From contig NZ_CANLYK010000001.1 of the NCBI RefSeq assembly GCF_947495325.1, positions 1,178,001-1,242,000 on the forward strand: a stretch of DNA of 64,000 bases, written 5' to 3'. Made by a program: the position numbers and the translations under genes. This document shows positions 28,225 to 35,597 of this stretch, one piece after another. Source of the stretch: an uncultured Allomuricauda sp. (lineage in GTDB: Bacteria; Bacteroidota; Bacteroidia; Flavobacteriales; Flavobacteriaceae). The notes beneath the pieces were generated by a model. It searched no databases. It was not told where the DNA came from and saw only the letters and a list, made by a program, of their open reading frames with translations. Each line of letters starts with the position of its first letter. Position 1 is the first letter of the stretch.

Positions 28225-28253
28225 GTCACCCTTTTTTTGTTCTCAATTGTCAT
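28225..28253 (+). promoter_or_regulatory. Second copy of the ECF-type promoter motif, upstream of the T9SS enzyme cluster
   Basis: GTCACCC (28225-28231), 17 nt, GTCAT (28249-28253): same boxes and same spacing as 9502-9530. Over roughly 44 bp the two copies differ at about five positions, although the sigma remnant next to it has drifted much further. The next gene starts at 28411. Control by the ECF sigma at 8880 is a hypothesis. Confidence 0.5.
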
Positions 28254-28265
28254 AGTATTAGTTAT

Positions 28266-28354
28266 GGTATAATTATCTGACCTCAATACAATATAAATAT
28301 CTTACTTAAATACAATATAAATATCTGACATTAATATAATTTAAATCTGACTTA
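28266..28354 (+). repeat. 24-bp tandem repeat upstream of the 28411 gene
   Basis: Two 24-bp units (28285-28308 and 28309-28332) share AATACAATATAAATATCT and then TACTTA or GACATT. A degenerate third unit follows to about 28354 and a partial one precedes from about 28266. Each carries a TCTGAC or TCTTAC core. It lies between the ECF-type motif and the start codon, a good place for a regulator site; the function is unknown. Confidence 0.65.
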
Positions 28355-28410
28355 TTATAAACCCTATTCAAAACATGTTTGTTTAAACTAAACCATTAAA
28401 CTATGTAATC

Positions 28411-31400
28411 ATGAAAAAAACAATTACCTCATTATTCATCCTTATTGCTTTTACAGTATCAGCCCAACAACCCGAAACCGATTGGTTAGCTGGGGAGTGG
28501 GGTATAACCTTCCCTGTTTATGGAGGTGGTAAGCTTAACGCAGAAATGAACAGTAACAATCCAGATTATGTATCTGGCGCACAGGAAATAGTTGACGAAT
28601 TGCCTGCTGTAGGTCATGTAATCACCAATATGACCAATTTTGCAAATGCTCAATGGTTTACGCTAAGCGCTAATGCCAACGTAGATGTTGCCAACGAAAT
28701 ACACTCAACCATGGTTCCAAATGCTGCTAATGATGAAATTATTTTTGATGTTTTGCAAACTTTTAAAGATGGAGATAAGAAAGTAATTTTATATATATCA
28801 TGTCAATTAACCTTTGAAAGAGCAACTACTGCTATTCAAGATGCTTGGGTAGCATATTATACAAATAATTTTGGAGGAGATCGATATGCAGCCTACAGAG
28901 ACCTGATACAAGGTTTTATTTTAAACGTAAAAGACTATGCTGATGGTTATTGGCTGGATACTGTAGGTAATCTTTCAACCGATGGTCCTGATTTTGTTGC
29001 GATGATAAAGGCAGCTGATCCAGGAGCAATTGTTGCCGTCAATGCTAACAAAAAATACATCACACTAGACGGTTCTGAAATTCAAGTAGATTCAGATGGT
29101 ACAAACGATGATGACCCTTCAAATTATAAAGTAGTAGTACACGAACCACGAACCAACACACAGGATTTTTCACATGGTCACGTCTCACCTGTTGGTGTTG
29201 CCCCTACAAACTCTTGGGCTTACGAAGAGTTTACCATACCAAATATGGTTGAAAACCCATATTTTACGCTATTTGACCGAGCTAGATTAAAACATGCATG
29301 GTTTCCTACTAGGGAAAGATGGCACTTACCAGATAGGTTTTTGCTGTATGATACAGAACAAGCCTACAGATTTGTAAGAAGAATTACCGATGCAGGAGCA
29401 TCTGTGACTTGGGCTACAACTACAGATCCTGGACCCCTTGATCCAGATGCCGCTGAATGGGGTTATGAAACAGCAGGGCATATGATGCCAGATGAAATGG
29501 CTATCATGAAGGAGATAAATAACCGAATGTTAATGAGTACAAAGCCAGATTACGTGCCTTATGTAAGACCTGCAGGAGCTTTTCTAGTAGGTGAAACAGC
29601 ACCTAATTACTATCAACATATTGACTTTCAGTCATTAAAGGATAAACAAGTGGGGGACGCAGATTTCTCTCCTAAGGCAACAGCAAGTTCAGGGTTAAGT
29701 GTTACATATACCAGTTCAAATACTTCCGTTGCAACTATCGTAAATGGAAACATCCGTATCCAAGGAGAGGGTACTACCAATATTACGGCATCACAAGGTG
29801 GAAATTCAACATTTGCAGCTGCATCGAGTGTAGTAAGACAGTTAACGGTTACTAGTGGAGGAACAGGAGGAACCACAAACCTAGCTCATAATGCGCCAGC
29901 GACTCAATCCACAACATTAGGAGATGCGGTAGCATCTCGAGCTAATGATGGAGACACCAATGGAAACTTTGGAGGAGACTCTGTATCAGCAGCTGGAGGT
30001 CCAAATGCCTGGTGGGAAGTAGATTTAGAAGGCAATTATAGCATTGATGACATAGTTATTTTCAATAGAACAAACAATTGTTGTAAAGCTCGCTTATCAG
30101 ATTTTACAGTATCAGTTATCGATAGTAATGGAACTACCACGTTTACACAAACCATTACTACAGCACCCAATCCCTCTATCACACTGGACGCAGGTGGTGC
30201 CATTGGTCAGGTTGTTAGGATACAATCGAATCTTACCGAAACATTGAATCTCGCAGAAGTAGAGGTGTATGGAAGTGAAAGTTCAAAGCTAGATCAAACG
30301 ATAACCTTTAACTTACCCGCGAAGCAACTAGGTGATGCGGACTTTGATCCAGCGACAGCTAGCTCCGGCTATAACATTTCCTATACGAGCTCAAATACCA
30401 ATGTAGCGACTATTGTTAATGGGAATATAAGAATCGTAGGCGTAGGAACTTCAGAAATAACGGCATCTCAAGCAGGAAATGTTATTTATAACCCAGCTCC
30501 AAGTATAACACGTACCTTGGTCGTTACCGATGGAAACACAGGAGGAAGCACAAACCTAGCTTATAATGCACCAGCAACCCAATCCACAACATTAGGAGAT
30601 GCCGTAGCATCTCGAGCTAATGATGGAGACACCAATGGAAACTTTGGAGGAGACTCTGTATCAGCAGCTGGAGGTCCAAATGCCTGGTGGGAAGTAGATT
30701 TAGAAGGCAATTATAGCATTGATGACATAGTTATTTTCAATAGAACAAACAATTGTTGTAAAGCTCGCTTATCAGATTTTACAGTATCAGTTATCGATAG
30801 CAGTGGAACTACCACGTTTACACAGACCATTACTACAGCACCGAATCCTTCTGTCACACTGAATGCTGGTGGTGCCATTGGTGAGGTTGTTAGAATCCAA
30901 TCGAACCTTACCGAAACATTGAACCTTGCCGAAGTAGAGGTATATGGATCTCAATCAAATACCAACAATACGATTACGATCCAAGAAAATGCGACTGGTT
31001 TTTGTGATGTGGACGGTGTGATCCAAAGTGCCGATGCAGGTTATACGGGCAGTGGTTATGCAAACACATCCAATGCACTCGGAAGGGCGATAGATTGGGA
31101 AATAGACGGTACTGCCGGGTCTTATACTTTCGTATGGCGTTATTTGGTAGGCTCCGCTCGGACTGCCGACCTCATTGTTGACGGAACGACCGTGGCCACT
31201 GGTATTTCATTTGTGAACACACAAGGTGGATGGTTGACCGCAGAAGCAACCGTTGGTTTAGGAGCAGGAGTGAAATCCGTCATCCTTAGTTCCACCAGTA
31301 GTACGGGTCTTGCCAAAATAGATTATCTCGAGGTGACCGGACCGGATGTTGTCGTTTCGGAATGTGTCACCTCCAGTCCGTTACGGGCAATTCTTGATCT

Positions 31401-31656
31401 AAAGGCTCCAGACACGGACACCGAGGACATACTCCATTTCTACCCGAATCCCACAACGGATATACTCAATGTTGAGATCAACGGTTCAAATGACGCCCAG
31501 CTCGATATCATCAACAGCACGGGACAGAATGTGATCTCAAAGCATATGGAGAACGGAAGCACTTCCGTTGACATGACCAGGCTCCCCCTAGGATTATATA
31601 TCCTTAAGGTAACGGATGAAAAACAAATACGGACCAAGAAAATAATTAAAAAATAG
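28411..31656 (+). CDS. Multimodular T9SS-secreted candidate endo-hydrolase (possible fucanase)
   Basis: 1081 aa. Signal peptide to about 19, then the same catalytic-type domain as at 18808 (about 20-395; Asp183 in DGYWLD, SHGH, NSWAYEEFT, KHAWFP, EQAYRFVRRITDAG). After it: Ig-like domain (about 405-485, TYTSSNTSVATIV), F5/8-type-C module (488-622, WWEVDLEGNYSIDD and NRTNNCCKAR), second Ig-like (627-706), second F5/8C (714-848), CBM6/35-like module (850-975) and T9SS type A sorting domain (about 1005-1081, FYPNPTTDILNVEI...KKIIKK). It should be exported through T9SS and act on polymer at or outside the cell surface. The F5/8C modules resemble fucolectins. The catalytic assignment is inferred; the architecture is clear. 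Confidence 0.75.
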   Translation: MKKTITSLFILIAFTVSAQQPETDWLAGEWGITFPVYGGGKLNAEMNSNNPDYVSGAQEIVDELPAVGHVITNMTNFANAQWFTLSANANVDVANEIHSTMVPNAANDEIIFDVLQTFKDGDKKVILYISCQLTFERATTAIQDAWVAYYTNNFGGDRYAAYRDLIQGFILNVKDYADGYWLDTVGNLSTDGPDFVAMIKAADPGAIVAVNANKKYITLDGSEIQVDSDGTNDDDPSNYKVVVHEPRTNTQDFSHGHVSPVGVAPTNSWAYEEFTIPNMVENPYFTLFDRARLKHAWFPTRERWHLPDRFLLYDTEQAYRFVRRITDAGASVTWATTTDPGPLDPDAAEWGYETAGHMMPDEMAIMKEINNRMLMSTKPDYVPYVRPAGAFLVGETAPNYYQHIDFQSLKDKQVGDADFSPKATASSGLSVTYTSSNTSVATIVNGNIRIQGEGTTNITASQGGNSTFAAASSVVRQLTVTSGGTGGTTNLAHNAPATQSTTLGDAVASRANDGDTNGNFGGDSVSAAGGPNAWWEVDLEGNYSIDDIVIFNRTNNCCKARLSDFTVSVIDSNGTTTFTQTITTAPNPSITLDAGGAIGQVVRIQSNLTETLNLAEVEVYGSESSKLDQTITFNLPAKQLGDADFDPATASSGYNISYTSSNTNVATIVNGNIRIVGVGTSEITASQAGNVIYNPAPSITRTLVVTDGNTGGSTNLAYNAPATQSTTLGDAVASRANDGDTNGNFGGDSVSAAGGPNAWWEVDLEGNYSIDDIVIFNRTNNCCKARLSDFTVSVIDSSGTTTFTQTITTAPNPSVTLNAGGAIGEVVRIQSNLTETLNLAEVEVYGSQSNTNNTITIQENATGFCDVDGVIQSADAGYTGSGYANTSNALGRAIDWEIDGTAGSYTFVWRYLVGSARTADLIVDGTTVATGISFVNTQGGWLTAEATVGLGAGVKSVILSSTSSTGLAKIDYLEVTGPDVVVSECVTSSPLRAILDLKAPDTDTEDILHFYPNPTTDILNVEINGSNDAQLDIINSTGQNVISKHMENGSTSVDMTRLPLGLYILKVTDEKQIRTKKIIKK
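29590..31656 (+). repeat. Accessory-module cassette, copy 1
   Basis: DNA encoding Ig-like, F5/8C, Ig-like, F5/8C, CBM6-like and T9SS domains is nearly identical in long blocks to 33590-35533 and 36810-38600. Even the bases just after the stop are shared with copy 3 (GCC, one variable base, TGATGCCTGTGAT). Within the copy, the two F5/8C units are also nearly identical at DNA level. This points to recent duplication or gene conversion. Confidence 0.85.
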
Positions 31657-31825
31657 AGCCGTGATGCCTGTGATTTAGTTCACTGGTAATATTAAAGTGA
31701 TTCCATTAGTTTTTAGATAAGCTATAGGACTAAAACAAATCATAGGTGACGGTTTTGAGAATAGTATAACCTAAGGGATATAATAGTAGTCTCTGTTAAT
31801 GACTACAAACAATAATAACTCAAAA

Positions 31826-32178
31826 ACCCAAACCAATTGGTTATCAAAATATTGAAGAGCAACTTTCCCTTTATAAAGAGGCGCTCGTCTTAATGTCTAA
31901 ATAAATAATGCTTATGACTATATAAAAGAGCTGCAGAAATCAGTGCAAAAATTACCTAGCGTTGAAGGCATATTAACCAATTTTATAGGTAAGGCCAATG
32001 CACATCTTTTTACATTAAGAACAGACCCCAATTCAGAAGCTATTATGGGATAAACTGGTAAGGAACCAGCTAGGTAATTTGTGCCAAATTTAGAAAATGA
32101 ACAGCCTATAATTGATGTAATTACTGTATGTAAACATGCTGGTATAAAAGTAATTTTTATATGAAAGACATGAATTTT
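31826..32178 (+). pseudogene. Dead copy of the candidate endo-hydrolase family
   Basis: A single frame reads TQTNWLSKY-stop, then KELQKSVQKLPSVEGILTNF, KANAHLFTLRTDPNSEAI, FVPNLENEQPIIDVITVCK and HAGIKVIFI. These match YVEEARRIVRDYPTMGHVITNF, NANGSLFLLRENPD, FFPSIENEQIILDVIQVFK and DAGIKVILY of the intact gene just downstream. At least six in-frame stops break it, no frameshift is needed, and the second half of the domain is missing. It covers only the N-terminal 110-120 residues. It fills most of the 616-bp gap between the two intact paralogues. Confidence 0.8.
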
Positions 32179-32272
32179 CCATCAAGGGGATTAATGAAAA
32201 AGATTACCAATGACAATCCTATGTTGATTGATTTTTTTGAATGAATTAAACTAAACATTAAATAACAATATC

Positions 32273-35200
32273 ATGAAAAACACTAACAAACTAATACTTA
32301 TTTTTTTAAAAAAAGTACTGTTTTTACAAATAAAAGCAGTGGTCTTATTAACTTTTTTAATCGTTTGTTCCGATATAATAAGCGCACAGACCTCAGAAGT
32401 TCCATGGATGGAAGGCTCCTGGGGAGTACGATTAATTATTAGAGGCGGAGAAGATCTAGACACTTTTGTGACTAATGGTTATGACTATGTTGAAGAAGCT
32501 AGGCGGATAGTTAGAGATTATCCTACTATGGGTCACGTTATTACAAATTTTACTAACAATGCAAACGGTAGCTTATTTCTATTAAGAGAGAACCCCGATA
32601 TACCTGGTTTGGCTAATCAACTTCATCCGCGATTTTTTCCAAGCATAGAGAATGAACAAATTATTCTTGATGTTATACAAGTATTTAAAGATGCAGGTAT
32701 TAAAGTGATTCTATACATGAAGCACAGACCTGGAATGGGTGATGGTACTACAGCTCAAATAAATTCTTGGAATAATTATACAGGAGGCACAAACAACTTT
32801 CAATATTTTGAAGAGATATGTGCAGGCTTTGCAAAGCGTTTTGATGGCTTAATTGATGGCTATTGGATTGATAATTTTGGGGGGGCAAATACAACTATTC
32901 CTGCAAAAACTAGTTTTGTTAATGCTCTTTTAGCTGCCCATACTATACAAAAACCAGTTATTGCTACAAATTGGAAGAAATCATATTTCTCTGGTATTCA
33001 AGTGGATTCGGATGGTCCTGGTGAAAGAGATCCAGATAATTACCAAATAATAAAATATCAAGCTAACGATGTCTGGTCTGATTATACACATGGTCACGTT
33101 ACCTCAATAGGTGGACAAAAAGCACCATCAAATTCTTTTGGGTATGATGAATTTACACTTCCAGACTTTGAAGTTAGTGGTGTATCTGTAAGCGCTGAGT
33201 CAGGTAAAACACTTGTAAAACATATGTTTGCTCCAATTCGTAGACGTTGGTCTCAATATACTGAACCATTATATTACGAGGAAGATCAAGCCTATAGATT
33301 TGTAAAAAGAATTACAGATGCTGGAGGAGCAATTACTTTTTCTACAACAATTGGGCCTGGTGGTATAGGTCCAGCAGATGAGATAAGGGTATTAAAGCAT
33401 GTGGATGCACAATTGGCGGCTAATGCGGATTACGTGCCCTATGTGAGGCCAGCAGGTGCATTTTTGGTGGGTGAAACAACACCTAATTACAATCAAGTTA
33501 TTGATTTCAAAGAGATAGATAATAAACAAGTAGGTGATCCAGACTTTTTTCCTTTTGCATATGCTAGTTCTGGAGCCTCAGTTACGCTTACCAGTTCAAA
33601 TACTTCCGTTGCAACTATCGTAAATGGAAACATCCGTATCCAAGGAGAGGGTACTACCAATATTACGGCATCACAAGGCGGAAATTCAACATTTGCAGCT
33701 GCATCAAATGTAGTAAGACAGTTAACGGTTACTAGTGGAGGAACAGGAGGAACCACAAACCTTGCCTTAAATGGAACAGCGACACAATCCACAACATTAG
33801 CCGGTGCCGTAGCATCTCGAGCTATTGATGGTGACACCAATGGAAACTTTGGGGGTAATTCCGTATCAGCTGCCGAAGGGCCCAATGCCTGGTGGGAAGT
33901 GGACCTTGGGGACAACTATGAGATTGACGACATCAATGTTTTCAACAGAACAAACAATTGTTGTTCAAGTCGATTATCAGATTTTACCGTATCCGTTATC
34001 AATAGCGGTGGTACCACAACCTTTACACAGACCATTACCACTGCACCCAATCCTTCCGTAACACTGGACGCTGGTGGTGCGGTTGGGCAGGTCGTCAGGA
34101 TACAATCCAACCTTACCACTACATTGAACCTTGCCGAAGTAGAGGTATATGGAAGTGAAAGTTCTAAGCTTGATCAAACCATTACCTTTAACCTACCAGC
34201 GAAGCAACTTGGTGATGCGGACTTTGATCCTGCCACTGCCAGCTCAGGATACAATATTTCATATACCAGCTCAAATACCAATGTGGCCACTATTGTTAAT
34301 GGAAACATTAGAATCATTGGTGTAGGAACTTCTGAAATAACGGCTTCCCAAGCTGGAAACGTTGTTTATAACCCTGCCCCAAGTGTAACCCGTACATTGG
34401 TCGTTACCGATGGGAACACGGGAGGAACCACTAACCTTGCCTTGAATGGAACAGCGACCCAATCCACAACATTAGCCGGTGCCGTAGCATCACGAGCCAA
34501 TGATGGTGACACCAATGGAAACTTTGGGGGTAATTCCGTATCGGCTGCCGAAGGGCCCAATGCTTGGTGGGAAATAGATTTAGAAGGCAGTTATAGCATT
34601 GATGACATAGTTATTTTCAATAGAACAAACAATTGTTGTTCAAGTCGACTATCTGATTTCACGGTATCCGTTATCAATAGTAGTGGTACCACAACCTATA
34701 CACAGACCATTACCACTGCGCCCAATCCCTCTGTCACACTGGATGCTGGTGGTGCGGTTGGTCAGGTCGTTAGGATACAATCCAACCTTACCACTACTTT
34801 GAACCTTGCAGAAGTAGAGGTATATGGATCTCAATCGAATACCAACAATACCATTACGATCCAGGAAAACACGACTGGTTTTTGTGATGTGGATGGTGTG
34901 ATACAAAGTGCCGATGCAGGTTATACGGGCAGTGGTTACGCAAACACATCCAATGCACTGGGAAGGGCAATAGATTGGGAAATAGACGGTACTGCCGGGT
35001 CTTATACTTTCGTATGGCGTTATTTAGTAGGTTCTGCTCGAACTGCAAATCTCATTGTAGACGGAACGACCGTGGCCACTGGTATTTCATTTGTCGATAC
35101 ACAAGGTGGATGGTTGACCGCAGAAGCAACCGTTGGTTTAGGAGCAGGAGTGAAATCCGTCATCCTTAGTTCCACCAGTAGTACGGGTCTTGCCAAAATA

Positions 35201-35533
35201 GATTATCTCGAGGTAACCGGACCCGATGTTGTCGCTTCCGCATGTGCCTCCAGTTCGTTAAAAGTAATTCTTGACCTAAAGGCTCCAGACACGGACACCG
35301 AGGACATACTCCATTTCTACCCGAATCCCACAACGGATATACTCAATGTTGAGATCAACGGTTCAAATGACGCCCAGCTCGATATCATCAACAGCACGGG
35401 ACAGAACGTGATCTCAAAGCATATGGGGAACGGAAGCACTTCCGTTGACATGACCAGGCTCCCCCTTGGGTTATATATCCTTAAGGTAACGGACCAAAAA
35501 CAGGTACGGACCAAGAAAATAATCAAAAAATAA
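32273..35533 (+). CDS. Multimodular T9SS-secreted candidate endo-hydrolase, paralogue 2
   Basis: 1086 aa with a long N-terminal signal segment ending near IISAQ (about residue 39). Catalytic-type domain about 40-405: SWGVRLIIRGGEDL, GHVITNFTNNANG, GYWIDNFGG (Asp200), VDSDGPGERD, DYTHGH (His275), NSFGYDEFT, EDQAYRFVKRITDAG, PYVRPAGAFLVGET. Then Ig-like (415-490), F5/8C (495-630), Ig-like (630-708), F5/8C (718-852), CBM6/35-like (858-985) and T9SS type A domain (1010-1086). The catalytic part is clearly diverged from its neighbour at 28411 while the C-terminal cassette is nearly the same at DNA level, so specificity may differ while binding and export are shared. A terminator follows. Confidence 0.75.
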   Translation: MKNTNKLILIFLKKVLFLQIKAVVLLTFLIVCSDIISAQTSEVPWMEGSWGVRLIIRGGEDLDTFVTNGYDYVEEARRIVRDYPTMGHVITNFTNNANGSLFLLRENPDIPGLANQLHPRFFPSIENEQIILDVIQVFKDAGIKVILYMKHRPGMGDGTTAQINSWNNYTGGTNNFQYFEEICAGFAKRFDGLIDGYWIDNFGGANTTIPAKTSFVNALLAAHTIQKPVIATNWKKSYFSGIQVDSDGPGERDPDNYQIIKYQANDVWSDYTHGHVTSIGGQKAPSNSFGYDEFTLPDFEVSGVSVSAESGKTLVKHMFAPIRRRWSQYTEPLYYEEDQAYRFVKRITDAGGAITFSTTIGPGGIGPADEIRVLKHVDAQLAANADYVPYVRPAGAFLVGETTPNYNQVIDFKEIDNKQVGDPDFFPFAYASSGASVTLTSSNTSVATIVNGNIRIQGEGTTNITASQGGNSTFAAASNVVRQLTVTSGGTGGTTNLALNGTATQSTTLAGAVASRAIDGDTNGNFGGNSVSAAEGPNAWWEVDLGDNYEIDDINVFNRTNNCCSSRLSDFTVSVINSGGTTTFTQTITTAPNPSVTLDAGGAVGQVVRIQSNLTTTLNLAEVEVYGSESSKLDQTITFNLPAKQLGDADFDPATASSGYNISYTSSNTNVATIVNGNIRIIGVGTSEITASQAGNVVYNPAPSVTRTLVVTDGNTGGTTNLALNGTATQSTTLAGAVASRANDGDTNGNFGGNSVSAAEGPNAWWEIDLEGSYSIDDIVIFNRTNNCCSSRLSDFTVSVINSSGTTTYTQTITTAPNPSVTLDAGGAVGQVVRIQSNLTTTLNLAEVEVYGSQSNTNNTITIQENTTGFCDVDGVIQSADAGYTGSGYANTSNALGRAIDWEIDGTAGSYTFVWRYLVGSARTANLIVDGTTVATGISFVDTQGGWLTAEATVGLGAGVKSVILSSTSSTGLAKIDYLEVTGPDVVASACASSSLKVILDLKAPDTDTEDILHFYPNPTTDILNVEINGSNDAQLDIINSTGQNVISKHMGNGSTSVDMTRLPLGLYILKVTDQKQVRTKKIIKK
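33590..35533 (+). repeat. Accessory-module cassette, copy 2
   Basis: Second copy of the Ig-like/F5/8C/Ig-like/F5/8C/CBM6/T9SS cassette. Its F5/8C units carry the variant NALNGTAT-type start and CCSSRLSDF instead of CCKARLSDF, while the flanking Ig-like and CBM6 segments agree closely with copies 1 and 3, so the copies are mosaics of each other. Confidence 0.85.
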
Positions 35534-35544
35534 AAATAGAGGTG

Positions 35545-35578
35545 CCGGCGATTTTTATCGCCGGTAGTTCTTGTTTTT
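35545..35578 (+). terminator. GC-rich hairpin terminator
   Basis: CCGGCGAT (35545-35552), a TTTT loop and ATCGCCGG (35557-35564) form a perfect 8-bp stem, followed by a T-rich stretch to 35578. It lies just after the stop at 35533 and separates the second endo-hydrolase from the esterase gene. Confidence 0.75.
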
Positions 35579-35597
35579 CACTTTAAATGATATAATC

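Noticed and set aside
28266-28354. Tandem repeat read as a CRISPR array
   Set aside because: Units abut directly without unique spacers and there are no cas genes.
29628-35526. Long minus-strand frames inside the repeat cassettes (up to 140 codons)
   Set aside because: They are mirror frames of the Ser/Thr/Gly-rich modules and recur with the repeats; no start context or domain supports them.
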